Part shown: one piece after another, positions 17,221-26,180 of the stretch
Layout: every line of letters begins with the position of its first letter
How positions within the stretch are numbered: the first letter of the stretch is position 1
From: Nitrospirota bacterium
GTDB lineage: Bacteria > JACPQY01
DNA length: 64,000 nt
Direction of reading: 5' to 3'
Assembly (NCBI GenBank): GCA_016180645.1
Contig: JACPAV010000028.1
Location: 11,606 to 75,605, forward strand
The notes under the pieces: model-generated
Seen by the model: the letters and a program-made list of their open reading frames with translations, nothing else
The model's database searches: none
Told to the model about the DNA's origin: nothing
Program-made: the position numbers and the translations under genes

Positions 17221-18470
17221 CGATCGGACTCGTCCTCCTGGTGTCCCTGCTCTTCATCCTGATGGAGGGCTTCTTCTCCGGATCGGAAATCGCGATCCTT
17301 TCGTGCGATAAGATCCGCGTGAAACAGAGATCCGCGGAGGGCAGCACGGCTGCTCAGTTGATTCTCGGCTGGATGCAACACCCCTCGCGCCTGCTTTCGA
17401 CCACGCTGTTGGGGACGAATCTTGCGGTGGTGCTCAACACCGTCTTCGTAACTTCGGTCATCCTGTCCGGGGGATTTCATCATGCCGAGCTGCTGACCAC
17501 GTTCCTGCTCGGACCCGTGGTCCTCTTGTTCGGGGAAATTCTTCCGAAGAGCGTATTTCAAGCGTATGCCACCCCCATCGCGCTTCGGGTGGCGCCCCCC
17601 CTGCAAGCCGTTTCGTGGATTCTGACGCCGCTCATCTACGTCTTGGATCGGTACGGGCGACTCCTGGGCCGGAGGAAGGAAACCCTGCGGATCACCCGCG
17701 ACGAACTGGTCATTCTCCTGGGACGCCGGGGGGGGGACGTGAAAGACGTCGAGCGAAGAATCATCCACCGCATCTATCGTTTCGCCACGGGCCGCGTGAA
17801 GGACGCCATGGTACCGCTGGCCGAAGTGGCGGCGCTCCCGGAGACGGCTTCGGTGGGGCAGGCCGTCGGGCTGATCCTCCACACCGGTCACACGAGAATC
17901 CCGGTGTTTCGAGAGCGGATCGATCACCTGGTCGGCGTGCTGAGGTCGTACGAGCTGATTGATCAAGTGGGATCGCCCCATCAACCGATCCGCGCCTTCG
18001 TGCGAAAGCCTCTGTACGTGCCGGAGACCAAACCCCTGGTGGGGCTGCTGGAACTTCTGAAGGAGCGCGGCGTGAACATGGCCATCGCCGTCGATGAGTT
18101 CGGAGGCGCGGTGGGCTTCCTCACGCGGGAGGACATTGTGGAAGAAATTGTCGGCGAAATCGAGGATGAGTATGACGAGGGGAGGCGGCGTTGGGAGGAG
18201 CGCGACGGCGGAACGGCGATCGACGCGCGGATGGACATCGAGCATGTGAATGAGGTGCTCGGCTTGAACCTTCCTCTCAGTGAGGACTACGAAACGTTGG
18301 CCGGATTCGTGCTGGATCGGATGGGGCGGGTGCCGAAGGTGGGGGATGAATTCAAGTTCAACGGGATTCAATACAAGGTGACGAAAGCGACTCCCACGCA
18401 GGTGAAAGAGGTTGAAGTTCGCGCCCCGGATGGAGTAGGTGAAGTCAGTTCGACTTCAGCCGGAACGTGA
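17217..18470 (+). CDS. CNNM/CorC-HlyC type membrane protein 2 (DUF21 + CBS + CorC_HlyC)
   Basis: A 417-residue paralogue of the preceding gene, translated from a GTG overlapping its stop. The DUF21 region has FSGSEIAILSCDKIRVKQR, LLGTNLAVVLNTV and LFGEILPKSVFQAYA. The CBS pair follows with TGHTRIPVFRERIDHLVGV and MAIAVDEFGGAVGFLTRED. The CorC_HlyC domain ending in LAGFVLDRMGRVPKVGDEF is complete here. A truncated-plus-complete tandem suggests a heteromeric or dimeric transporter. The 3' end overlaps the convergent beta-barrel gene by 26 bp. Confidence 0.88.
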   Translation: MTIGLVLLVSLLFILMEGFFSGSEIAILSCDKIRVKQRSAEGSTAAQLILGWMQHPSRLLSTTLLGTNLAVVLNTVFVTSVILSGGFHHAELLTTFLLGPVVLLFGEILPKSVFQAYATPIALRVAPPLQAVSWILTPLIYVLDRYGRLLGRRKETLRITRDELVILLGRRGGDVKDVERRIIHRIYRFATGRVKDAMVPLAEVAALPETASVGQAVGLILHTGHTRIPVFRERIDHLVGVLRSYELIDQVGSPHQPIRAFVRKPLYVPETKPLVGLLELLKERGVNMAIAVDEFGGAVGFLTREDIVEEIVGEIEDEYDEGRRRWEERDGGTAIDARMDIEHVNEVLGLNLPLSEDYETLAGFVLDRMGRVPKVGDEFKFNGIQYKVTKATPTQVKEVEVRAPDGVGEVSSTSAGT

Positions 18471-19254
18471 GGCTGGCCGTATAGGTCCAGCCGGAAAAGT
18501 CGTGCTGGCGCAGGATCGCGCCGGTATTGAGATCTCTGGCGTCCTTGTCTCGCACCGTTCCCTTCCGTCCGTCCAAAGTTAGATAGGTATCCGCAATGCC
18601 CCACTCGTCCTCCATCTTGTCCGCGTGGTACCGGTCGAACGTGTCCAGCAGGATCATGGCCCCCCCCCCGTAGTGCCAACCCCGTTTTTCAAACCAGTAG
18701 CGTTCGCTTTTGAGTTGGCGGTGGCTGGACCGTGCGATCACTTCATCGGCTCCCGCGATGCCATACGGGATGATCCACTGGTTTCGGAAGACGTGGAGAC
18801 GCAGGCCCAAGTCTGCTTGGATGGGAATCGCAGAAAGCGAATACAGATCCCGGGTACGGAGCGAATAGTCCCAGTCGCATTTGGGGAGGGGCTGATCTTC
18901 GGCCTCCGGCTTAAAGCCCGGTGCGCAACTGGGGTCGTCGGAGGGCAGGGGGGAGGTTTGTTCCTGGAGGCCGAATCCCGAGGCGTACATGTAGCCTGCG
19001 GAGAGGCTGAGAGAAACTATTCTGTAAATGAACCAGCCGGTCGTAAGGCGGAAGGTTGTCACCTGTTTGTCGGGGTCTTGCGGCGCCCTGTGGTCGTTGT
19101 AGAATTTCTGGAAAGTCTTGTCTTCCGGGAGGAAAACCCCGCCGCCGATTTCGGTGAGCGTCGGCTTGAGGGAGAATGCGTAGGACGGACCCGTCGAGAG
19201 GGCAAGGATGAGGGCGGTGGCCGCCAGTCTCTTGGAGTGCGTCCGTAAACTCAC
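18445..19254 (-). CDS. Outer-membrane beta-barrel protein (MXAN_2562-like)
   Basis: A 269-residue protein with a Sec signal (KRLAATALILALSTGPSYA) and alternating beta-strand pattern. It starts with LTEIGGGVFLPEDKTF, has RIVSLSLSAGYMYASG, ADLGLRLHVFRNQWIIPYG and GWHYGGGAMILLDTFDRYHA, and ends on an aromatic barrel strand TYTASLTFRLKSN. The order (periplasmic start, GWHxGGG with LLDxxD, final strand) matches what I recall of myxobacterial MXAN_2562-type barrels. The GTG start at 19254 was chosen because everything upstream in frame is translated dispersed repeat. No substrate is known. Confidence 0.65.
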   Translation of the reverse strand: MSLRTHSKRLAATALILALSTGPSYAFSLKPTLTEIGGGVFLPEDKTFQKFYNDHRAPQDPDKQVTTFRLTTGWFIYRIVSLSLSAGYMYASGFGLQEQTSPLPSDDPSCAPGFKPEAEDQPLPKCDWDYSLRTRDLYSLSAIPIQADLGLRLHVFRNQWIIPYGIAGADEVIARSSHRQLKSERYWFEKRGWHYGGGAMILLDTFDRYHADKMEDEWGIADTYLTLDGRKGTVRDKDARDLNTGAILRQHDFSGWTYTASLTFRLKSN

Positions 19255-19259
19255 CTGTC

Positions 19260-19316
19260 GTAGGGGAGGACCTTCAGGTCCTCCCTTCTTGGGAGCAGCT
19301 AAAGCTGCTCCCCTAC
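19260..19316. repeat. REP-like double hairpin, GTAG-headed family
   Basis: Two perfect hairpins, GGGAGGACCT/AGGTCCTCCC (loop TC) and GGGAGCAGCT/AGCTGCTCCC (loop AA), sit head to head between GTAG and CTAC with a 5-nt spacer. They are immediately 5' of the beta-barrel start. The same design recurs at 35639-35755 and 63906-64000. Confidence 0.85.
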
Positions 19317-19350
19317 ACGCTTGGAGGAGAGGGAACTCCCTCGCCCTGAA

Positions 19351-19403
19351 AGGCCATGTTACATGCCGCGCCATCCTCGGCGCGGCGACATTCCATGGCC
19401 CCA
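19351..19403. repeat. 53-bp dispersed palindromic repeat, copy 1
   Basis: Contains GCCGCGCC facing GGCGCGGC within AGGCCATG...CATGGCCCCA. It is the reverse complement, with about five mismatches, of the segment at 37468-37520. A GACCATCCATGGTC dyad and a G-rich run (GGGGGAGAGGGTGGGGGTGA) follow it. Confidence 0.85.
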
Positions 19404-19460
19404 GACCATCCATGGTCAGGGGGAGAGGGTGGGGGTGAGGGTTTTCAGCCAAGCACTTGG

Positions 19461-20540
19461 TCATGGTTTCCGTCTGCGCGCGAGGAGAACCGGTACGAGG
19501 ATCAGCCAGGACCAATCGCCCGGGCCGCCGGAACCCGGCATTGTCGAGCAGCCGTTGTCGCCGGGGAAAATATCTTTGGGCCCGATGGCGGGCACGGGAA
19601 TTCCAATTCCTGGCGCGGGCCCGCCTTCATTATTGGCGCGATCCACCGCGTACAGTTTCAAGAAATAGACGGTATCCTCTCTCAATTCTTCGCCTTTGAA
19701 CTTGGTCAGGACGGCTGTCGTTTCGGCGGCGTCCACCTCCACGGAGTCCTGGGAATCCTCCGTGGTGGGGTCGTTGCATTTCGTCTCGAGATTCTGCCTG
19801 AGCTTCTGCTGCCGTTCTCCCGTGTAGTTGGCTTGGATGGCGGTGACGAGTGCATCCTTTTGTTTGTCGTGGATATCTTTCTGGCACCTGTCGTCTACGA
19901 AGATGCGGTACTTGGCGACGTCGCCGGACTCGCTGGCCTGCCAATTGATCCGGATGGCCTTGTTCAGCCCGCTGACGTCCAACGCCTCGGTTTGCAGTTT
20001 GGGAGGGTTTTCGTCGTATGCCACCGTGATGGGGATTTCATGATTCGCGTCCGTCGCAGAAGTCGTCCCGCCTGTCTGGTTGGAAGCCCCCGTCACTTGC
20101 GAGTCATTGGTATGCTCGCCCGCTTCAAAGCAGAGTTTGAAGCTGATGGGGGGCCGCTCGGTCGCGGCGGCCGGTTTACCCGACAGCAGGTTGGCCACGG
20201 ATTCCCGCTTCAGCTGGAATGTCAGTTCGGCATCCTTGGTGGGGTAGTTTGACTTGGCCACATCCTGATACCTTTTGGCCTCATTGTCGTCGCAGGTACC
20301 GTCGGTGACCTCCACATAGTACCGAGCTTTGTCCGAGCCGTGATTGGACTTCCACGTGATCGTGATGTGCTCACTGTTGGGTCCCAGGTAGACCTTGCAA
20401 TCTTTCCCTTTTTGGGCCGAGCAGGCTTCGCTCTGTGCTGCGGGCGAGGCCCCAACGAGTGTAATCTCGGGCTTGTCGGCAAGTGCGGGAGATGCGGTGA
20501 GAATGGATAGGAGGGCCGCGAGCGAGAAGCGGACTCTCAC
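19461..20540 (-). CDS. Exported repeat protein with CTERM-type sorting tail
   Basis: A 359-residue protein from a GTG start with a signal peptide (cleavage near ALADKP). Two fibronectin-III-like regions follow: about 25-140, with HITITWKSNHGSDKARYYVEV, and about 180-310, with AIRINWQASESGDVAKYRIFV and VYFLKLYAVDRANNEG. The C-terminus reads GCSTMPGSGGPGDW, then a short hydrophobic helix and RRRK, the layout of MYXO-CTERM-like surface-sorting signals. Four Cys may form disulphides. It lies downstream of asd and upstream of the beta-barrel gene, all leftward. No enzymatic motif is seen. Confidence 0.65.
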   Translation of the reverse strand: MRVRFSLAALLSILTASPALADKPEITLVGASPAAQSEACSAQKGKDCKVYLGPNSEHITITWKSNHGSDKARYYVEVTDGTCDDNEAKRYQDVAKSNYPTKDAELTFQLKRESVANLLSGKPAAATERPPISFKLCFEAGEHTNDSQVTGASNQTGGTTSATDANHEIPITVAYDENPPKLQTEALDVSGLNKAIRINWQASESGDVAKYRIFVDDRCQKDIHDKQKDALVTAIQANYTGERQQKLRQNLETKCNDPTTEDSQDSVEVDAAETTAVLTKFKGEELREDTVYFLKLYAVDRANNEGGPAPGIGIPVPAIGPKDIFPGDNGCSTMPGSGGPGDWSWLILVPVLLARRRKP

Positions 20541-20580
20541 GGCAAAGGGGTCAGGTCTTGCATTCGTTCACCTGCTCGCT

Positions 20581-21591
20581 TCATCGGATCAACAACCTCT
20601 CCGCGATCTGGACGGCGTTGAGCGCGGCGCCTTTTCGGAGCTGGTCGCCCACCGCCCAAATGTTGATCCCGTTCTCCACGCTGTGGTCCTCCCGGATCCG
20701 GCCGACGAACACGGGGTCGGTGCCCGCGAGATCCTTCGGACGCGGAAACTGGGCCGTCGCCGGATCGTCCAACACCTTCACGCCTTCCGCCTGTTCCAAT
20801 TCCTTCCGCACATCCTTCGCGGTCGCCTTCTTCCTCGTCTGAATGTTCACGCTCTCCGAGTGGCACCGGAAAACGGGTACGCGCACGGTGGTCACGCTCA
20901 TCCGGAGATCCGGCAGACCGAGGATCTTGCGGGTTTCCTGCATGACTTTGGTTTCCTCTTCCGTATAGCCGTCCTCGCCGACTTTCCAGTCGAGCGTAAT
21001 CACATTGAACGCCATGTCAAACGGCCACACCTTGTGCGGCAACGGTTCGCCCCTTGCCCAGGCGCGGGTCTGCTGATCGAGTTCATCCACGGCGCGGGCG
21101 CCCTTGCCGCTTACGGCTTGGTACGTGGAGACGACCACGCGTTCGAGGCCGAAGGCCACGTCGATTGGTTTCAGCGGCACGCAGAGAATCGCCGCCGTGC
21201 AGTTCGGATTGGCGATGATGCCCTTGTGCTTTTTGATGTCGCCGGGATTGACTTCGGGGACGACGAGGGGGACCTGCGGGTCCATCCGCCAGGCGGACGA
21301 ATTGTCGATGACGACCGTACCCGCCTTCACCGCCCTTGGAGCGTACTCGCGGCTGATCTTCGCGCCGGCGGACATCAGGGCGATGTCGCACCGATTCCTT
21401 TCGAAGGACTCCGGAGTGAGTTCGATAATGGTCTCCTCTCCGCCGTTGAATTTCACTTTCTTCCCCGCGGAGCGTGCCGAGGCGAAAACTTTGAGGGAGC
21501 TTACGGGAAACTTTCGCTGATGGAGAACGTGGACCATTTCCTGTCCGACCGCTCCGGTAACCCCCACAATGGCTACGCTGTGCCCGTCCAC
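20581..21591 (-). CDS. asd: Aspartate-semialdehyde dehydrogenase
   Basis: Second step of the aspartate pathway to lysine, diaminopimelate, threonine and methionine. It has the N-terminal NADP motif VAIVGVTGAVGQEM, SAGAKISREYAPRAV, the catalytic cysteine in ANPNCTAAIL, VSTYQAVSGKGARAVDEL, and the His block RVPVFRCHSES. The length from the GTG at 21591 is 336 residues. That GTG shares its first base with the last base of the leuB stop, so asd is the last gene of a leuC-leuD-leuB-asd operon, a common arrangement. Confidence 0.96.
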   Translation of the reverse strand: MDGHSVAIVGVTGAVGQEMVHVLHQRKFPVSSLKVFASARSAGKKVKFNGGEETIIELTPESFERNRCDIALMSAGAKISREYAPRAVKAGTVVIDNSSAWRMDPQVPLVVPEVNPGDIKKHKGIIANPNCTAAILCVPLKPIDVAFGLERVVVSTYQAVSGKGARAVDELDQQTRAWARGEPLPHKVWPFDMAFNVITLDWKVGEDGYTEEETKVMQETRKILGLPDLRMSVTTVRVPVFRCHSESVNIQTRKKATAKDVRKELEQAEGVKVLDDPATAQFPRPKDLAGTDPVFVGRIREDHSVENGINIWAVGDQLRKGAALNAVQIAERLLIR

Positions 21592-22664
21592 TAAAGCCTT
21601 GCTCCTTTGGCCACGTAGTCTGCGATCCGGTCGCCAACCTGTTCGGTGGTCATGCCCATCTTTCCTGCGGACAGGTTCTTGATGTCGTCGCGCAATGCCT
21701 TGATCACGGCCACTTCCACGTTCTGTGCCGCTTTCGATTCGCCGAGAAAATCGAGGAGCATCTGGCCGGCGCAGATACACGCCAGCGGGTTGATCACGTT
21801 CTTACCCGTGTATTTCGGCGCGGATCCGCCGATCGGTTCGAACATGGAGGCGCCGCCCGGATGGATGTTCCCGCCCGCGGCGATGCCCATGCCGCCCTGA
21901 ATCATCGCGCCGAGGTCGGTGATGATGTCGCCGAACATGTTGTCCGTCACGATCACGTCGAACCACTCGGGATTCTTCACCATCCACATGCACGTGGCAT
22001 CCACATGCGCGTAATCCGGCTTGATGTCCGGAAACTCTTTCGCCACGTCGTAGAACGCGCGTTCCCAGAGGTCGAACGCGTAGGTCAATACGTTGGTCTT
22101 CCCGCAGAGCGTCAACTTATGGTCCTTTTTTCGCTTCCGGGCGACCTCGAAGGCGTAGCGGATGCAGCGTTCGGCCCCCTTGCGCGTGTTGATCGATTCC
22201 TGGACCGCGACTTCGTCCGGCGTTCCCTTCTTGTGGAAGCCGCCCGCGCCGCAATAGAGCCCTTCGGTATTTTCGCGCACGACGACGAAATCGATTTCCT
22301 TCGGCCCTTTGTCGGCGAGCGGCGTCTTCACGCCGGGATAGAGTTTCACGGGCCGCAGGTTGATGTAGAGGTCGAGCTCGAACCGCATTCGGAGAAGAAT
22401 GCCTTTCTCAAGAATGCCGGGCTTCACATCCGGATGCCCGATGGCCCCGAGAAAGATCGCATCGAACGTCTTGAGTTCGGCCACGGCGGAATCGGGGAGC
22501 GTCTCGCCGGTCTTGAGATACCGCGCGCCGCCGAAGTCGAATTCGTGGAAATTGAGACGGAACCCGTTATCTGAGGAAGCGGCCTTAATAACCTTAACTC
22601 CCTCGCGCATGACTTCGGGGCCGGTCCCGTCGCCGGCCACTACGGCAATGTTGTATGTCTTCAT
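21591..22664 (-). CDS. leuB: 3-Isopropylmalate dehydrogenase
   Basis: NAD-dependent oxidative decarboxylation in leucine synthesis. The beta-decarboxylating dehydrogenase fold is clear: [17 protein letters not shown], the substrate arginines in [30 protein letters not shown], the catalytic Lys in CGKTNVL, and the metal ligands in [19 protein letters not shown] and [10 protein letters not shown]. The first part resembles the isocitrate/homoisocitrate branch, so a broader substrate range cannot be excluded, but the leuCD context favours LeuB. Length 357. Confidence 0.93.
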   Translation of the reverse strand: MKTYNIAVVAGDGTGPEVMREGVKVIKAASSDNGFRLNFHEFDFGGARYLKTGETLPDSAVAELKTFDAIFLGAIGHPDVKPGILEKGILLRMRFELDLYINLRPVKLYPGVKTPLADKGPKEIDFVVVRENTEGLYCGAGGFHKKGTPDEVAVQESINTRKGAERCIRYAFEVARKRKKDHKLTLCGKTNVLTYAFDLWERAFYDVAKEFPDIKPDYAHVDATCMWMVKNPEWFDVIVTDNMFGDIITDLGAMIQGGMGIAAGGNIHPGGASMFEPIGGSAPKYTGKNVINPLACICAGQMLLDFLGESKAAQNVEVAVIKALRDDIKNLSAGKMGMTTEQVGDRIADYVAKGARL

Positions 22665-22686
22665 GGTGGACCTTCCAGGGGTGAGA

Positions 22687-23187
22687 TCAGGCCGCTTTCC
22701 TTGCCGCCAGCTTTCTCTTGACCCACGGCATCAACCCGCCCAGTTCCACGAGCTGCTGCATGAAGGGAGGTAGGGGCTGGGCGCGGAAGACCCGCCCGTC
22801 GAGCTTGATGATACCTTCCTCGGGCACGACCGTGATGGTTTGGCCGGCCTGCACGGCCTCCACCAATTCGGGGCACTCGACGGCGCACATCCCGATGTTG
22901 AAAGAGTTGCGGTAGAAGATCCGCGCGAACGACTTGGCCACGATGCAGCGGATCCCCAGGCCCTTGATGGAGATCGGGGCGTGCTCGCGGGAGGATCCGC
23001 AGCCGAAGTTCTTTCCGCCGACGAGGATGTCGCCCCCCCGGGCCTTCTTGGAAAAATCCGGATCGGGGATTTCCATGCAGTGACGGGCCAGTTCTTTTTC
23101 ATCGGTAGTGACGAGGTACCGGGCCGGGATGATCTGGTCCGTATCCACATCGTCTCCGAATTTCCAAACGCGTCCGGTGTAGATCAT
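22687..23187 (-). CDS. leuD: 3-Isopropylmalate dehydratase, small subunit
   Basis: A 166-residue swivelling domain that pairs with LeuC to isomerise 2- to 3-isopropylmalate. The family start GRVWKFGDDVDTDQIIPARYL, the short-form signature GGKNFGCGSSREHAPISIKG, and IVAKSFARIFYRNSFNIG are all present. This is the short form used by archaea and many anaerobic or deep-branching bacteria. Its ATG lies 4 nt after the leuC stop, and leuB follows 22 nt on. Confidence 0.95.
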   Translation of the reverse strand: MIYTGRVWKFGDDVDTDQIIPARYLVTTDEKELARHCMEIPDPDFSKKARGGDILVGGKNFGCGSSREHAPISIKGLGIRCIVAKSFARIFYRNSFNIGMCAVECPELVEAVQAGQTITVVPEEGIIKLDGRVFRAQPLPPFMQQLVELGGLMPWVKRKLAARKAA

Positions 23188-23191
23188 GGGA

Positions 23192-24487
23192 TCAGGCGGC
23201 TTTCTCGCCCGCGGCATCTTCCCACGGGGCGAAATCCGCGGGATGGCTGATGGACCCCGCGATGGCCGTGGCCGCCACCACGGCCGGATTGGCGAGATAG
23301 ACTTTCGCGTCCTTGTGCCCCATCCGGCCCGGGAAGTTTCGATTGGAGGAGGAGATGCACACATCGTCCGGTCCGAGGACGCCCATGTGCCCGCCGAGGC
23401 ACGGGCCGCAAGTGGCCGTGGACACGCTGGCGCCGGCATCCGCGAAGATTTCGATGAGTCCCTCCCGAAGGGCCTGCTTGTAGATGTTCACCGTGGCCGG
23501 GATGACCATCATTCGCACCCCACGGGCGATCTTTTTCCCTTTCATGATCCGTCCGGCCAGCCGGAGATCTTCGATGCGCGCGTTGGTGCAGGATCCGAGA
23601 AAAACGTACGTGACGGCGGTCCCTTTCAGCTCTCCCACAAAGCGAGTGTTGGAGGGGAGAGAGGGGCAGGCCACCACAGGATCGAGCCCTGAGATATCCC
23701 ACTCCAGAGTGTCGGAATAGCGCGCGTCCGAGTCGCTGGGAAAAATCTTAAATGCTCGCTTGGAGCGGCGTTGAACGTAATCGGCGGTCGTTTCGTCCGC
23801 CGCGACGATGCCCGATTTTCCACCGGCCTCAATGGCCATGTTGCACATGGTGAGGCGCCCTTCCACGGAGAGTTGTCGGACGCCGGGTCCGGTGAATTCC
23901 ATCGCTTTGTACCGGGCGCCGTCGTCCCCCACTTTCCCGATCGTGTAGAGGATGAGGTCTTTTCCCATGACCCAGGCGGGCATCGCGCCCTTGTAGATGA
24001 ATTTCATGTTCTCGGGAACTTTCATCCAGAATTCTCCCGTGGCGAGGACGGCCGCCAAATCGGTGCTGCCGACCCCCGAGGAAAAAATGCCGAGTCCGCC
24101 GTAGGTGCAGGAATGCGAATCGGCGCCGATGACGATGTCGCCCGGCACCACGAGCCCGAGTTCGGGGAGGAGCGAGTGCTCGATGCCTCCCTGGCCTTCG
24201 TCGAAAAACAGCGGCAGGTCATGCTTGCGCGCGAACTGGCGCGTGATACTCCCTTGCTCTGCGCTGGCGATGTCCTTGGCGGGGATGAAGTGCGACATGA
24301 CGAGGGCGACTTTGCCGCGGTCCCACACGCCGTCGAGGCCTTCCTTCTGGAGGGTGCGGATGGCAATCGGCGCGGTGACGTCGTTTCCCATCGCGAGATC
24401 GACCTTCACTTCGATGAAATCGCCGGGCTTCACACTCTCGCGCCCGCAGTGCGCCGCGAGAATCTTCTCTGTAATCGTCATGCCCAT
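23192..24487 (-). CDS. leuC: 3-Isopropylmalate dehydratase, large subunit
   Basis: Aconitase-family [4Fe-4S] subunit of 431 residues. Cluster and substrate motifs include VIGADSHSCTYGGLGIFSSG, a cysteine in VFLGSCTNARIEDL, and the pair in TATCGPCLGGHMGVLG, with RNFPGRMGHKDAKVYLANP at the C-terminus. The short (about 420-residue) homoaconitase/LeuC type matches the short LeuD. First gene of the leucine-asd operon. ATG 24487 (MGMTIT) or ATG 24481 could be the start; a TAAGAT hexamer sits 9 nt before the former. Confidence 0.95.
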   Translation of the reverse strand: MGMTITEKILAAHCGRESVKPGDFIEVKVDLAMGNDVTAPIAIRTLQKEGLDGVWDRGKVALVMSHFIPAKDIASAEQGSITRQFARKHDLPLFFDEGQGGIEHSLLPELGLVVPGDIVIGADSHSCTYGGLGIFSSGVGSTDLAAVLATGEFWMKVPENMKFIYKGAMPAWVMGKDLILYTIGKVGDDGARYKAMEFTGPGVRQLSVEGRLTMCNMAIEAGGKSGIVAADETTADYVQRRSKRAFKIFPSDSDARYSDTLEWDISGLDPVVACPSLPSNTRFVGELKGTAVTYVFLGSCTNARIEDLRLAGRIMKGKKIARGVRMMVIPATVNIYKQALREGLIEIFADAGASVSTATCGPCLGGHMGVLGPDDVCISSSNRNFPGRMGHKDAKVYLANPAVVAATAIAGSISHPADFAPWEDAAGEKAA

Positions 24488-24496
24488 AAGCTTTGT

Positions 24497-24502
24497 ATCT
24501 TA
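24497..24502 (-). promoter_or_regulatory. -10-like TAAGAT before leuC
   Basis: TAAGAT ends 9 nt before the ATG at 24487. A TTCTCA (four of six -35 matches) lies 17 bp further upstream. The expected transcript would begin at or just before the start codon. Confidence 0.5.
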
Positions 24503-24564
24503 GCGGAGCCAACGCACTTTGAGAAGCGGGTAGAGCCAGTAGCGTCGAACGACCCGTCGACGGG

Positions 24565-25974
24565 CTATCCCAGCACTTCCAAGACGGATCGATCAACCGA
24601 TCGTGCCAGTTTTCGGATTTCGGAGGGCGTGATGCTCAGGGGCGGCATCAGGACGATGACGTCGCCGAGGGGGCGGAGGATCACGCCGAAGTCGCGGGCC
24701 TTCATGCAGACGCGGTAGCCGACGCGGTCTTTGACGTCGAAGAGATCCCGCGTGGCCTTGTCCTTCACGAGTTCGATCCCCACCATGAGGCCGCGTTGGC
24801 GGATTTCGCCGACAAACCGTGAAGAGTGAAGTGTGATGAGTGAAGTGTGAAGAGCGCGGATCTTGTTGGGAAGCGATTGCAGGACCTGCTTCTTTCGGAA
24901 CACATGGAGACTCGCCAGCGCGGCGGCGCAGCCGAGAGGATTCCCCGTGTAGGTGTGTCCATGATAGAAGGTTTTTTGTTCCTCGTATGCGCCGATAAAG
25001 GCTACATAGACCGCATCCGTGGTGAGCGTGGCCGCGAGAGGGAGCACCCCTCCCGTGATGCCTTTGGCTATACACATAATATCGGGTGAAACGCCTTCAT
25101 GCTCGGCGGCGAACATTTTTCCGGTTCGACCGAACCCCGTGGCTACTTCATCAAGGATCAGCAGGAGACCATGGTCGTCGCAAAGTTTTCGGATCCGCTT
25201 GAGGTAGCCGGGAGGGTGAACCACGATTCCCGCGGCGCCCTGGACGAGTGGCTCCATGAAAACCGCGGCGAGTTCAGTGTGATGTTCGCGGAGCGTTTTC
25301 TCCAGGACTTTGTAGCATTCAAAACGACAGGGGAGATCGCGTTCGGCGTTGAATGACTTGCTGCTCCTGTGAAGGGCGTTGGCGAACTTGTCGAAGCCCA
25401 TTCCCTTGTACCCCACCGGACACCGGTGGCAATAGGGCGAGGGGGCTTTGATGGTGTCGAACAGGAGCGGTTTGTAGGTTGCGTGAAAAAGGTCGATGCC
25501 GCCAAGGCTGACGGAGCCGATGGTATCGCCGTGATACGCCTCCGTGAGCGTAAGGAATCTTGTCTTTCTTTTCGGTTCGGGGACCTTCCTGGTGGGTCCC
25601 ATTTGCTGCCAGTACTGATACGCCATCTTGAGCGCGATCTCGGCCGCCGTCGCGCCGCTATCCGAGTAGAACACCTTGGAGAGTCCGGGGGGAGCGAGTT
25701 GGACGAGTTCTTTGGCGAGTTGAATCCCCGGCTTGTGGGTGAGTCCGAGGAAAGTGGAGTGATCGAGTTGGCCGAGCTGATCCTTAATGGCTCGATTGAT
25801 CTCGGAGACGTTGTGTCCATGCACGTTGCACCAGAGGGATGACACGGCGTCCAGATATTTGTTTCCGTCTTCGTCATATAGATAGTTTCCCTTCGCTCGC
25901 TCGATGATGAGGGGATCGGCGGCGTTCCACTCGGCATGCTGGGTGAAGGGATGCCAGACGAATTGCTTGTCCAT
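24565..25974 (-). CDS. bioA: Adenosylmethionine-8-amino-7-oxononanoate aminotransferase
   Basis: Class III PLP aminotransferase of biotin synthesis (KAPA to DAPA, with SAM as amino donor). Signatures: FVWHPFTQHAEW near the start, SSLWCNVHGHN, YSDSGATAAEIALKMAYQYW, LTEAYHGDTIGSVSLGG, LILDEVATGFGRTGKMFA and the Schiff-base lysine in CIAKGITGG. The ATG at 25974, preceded by AAGGAG, begins at the conserved block; an upstream ATG (26079) would add 35 basic residues. A short in-frame repeat encodes about 12 extra residues (LHTSLITLHSSRF) before EIRQRGLMVGIEL. No other bio gene is adjacent. Confidence 0.93.
   Translation of the reverse strand: MDKQFVWHPFTQHAEWNAADPLIIERAKGNYLYDEDGNKYLDAVSSLWCNVHGHNVSEINRAIKDQLGQLDHSTFLGLTHKPGIQLAKELVQLAPPGLSKVFYSDSGATAAEIALKMAYQYWQQMGPTRKVPEPKRKTRFLTLTEAYHGDTIGSVSLGGIDLFHATYKPLLFDTIKAPSPYCHRCPVGYKGMGFDKFANALHRSSKSFNAERDLPCRFECYKVLEKTLREHHTELAAVFMEPLVQGAAGIVVHPPGYLKRIRKLCDDHGLLLILDEVATGFGRTGKMFAAEHEGVSPDIMCIAKGITGGVLPLAATLTTDAVYVAFIGAYEEQKTFYHGHTYTGNPLGCAAALASLHVFRKKQVLQSLPNKIRALHTSLITLHSSRFVGEIRQRGLMVGIELVKDKATRDLFDVKDRVGYRVCMKARDFGVILRPLGDVIVLMPPLSITPSEIRKLARSVDRSVLEVLG
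24819..24854. repeat. Degenerate GTGAAGAGTGAAGTGTGA tract inside bioA
   Basis: A 36-bp run of words such as GTGAAGAG, TGAAGTGTGA and TGATGAG lies in frame in bioA and translates as the unusual LHTSLITLHSS. It resembles the degenerate short-word spacers found between genes elsewhere in this window. Confidence 0.75.
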
Positions 25975-26180
25975 CTCCTTCCAGTTCGATTGGCACTTGC
26001 CGTTCTTGCGCCGCCCATCCTTGGGACGGCGCCGATGCGGCAAGTACCGCACCATCCGTGGCTGGCTTCTCTTTTTCATCCGCGGCCCTTTCCGCTATGC
26101 TACAAGGACCGCGAAAGGAAACGTCATGCCAATCATGCGCGGCATTGTACCAGACACACAAGTTGAAGGAGGCAAGACTC

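Noticed and set aside
18445-19515. Longer version of the beta-barrel gene starting at 19515
   Set aside because: The extra 87 residues are translated dispersed repeats and lie before an obvious signal peptide with its own GTG.
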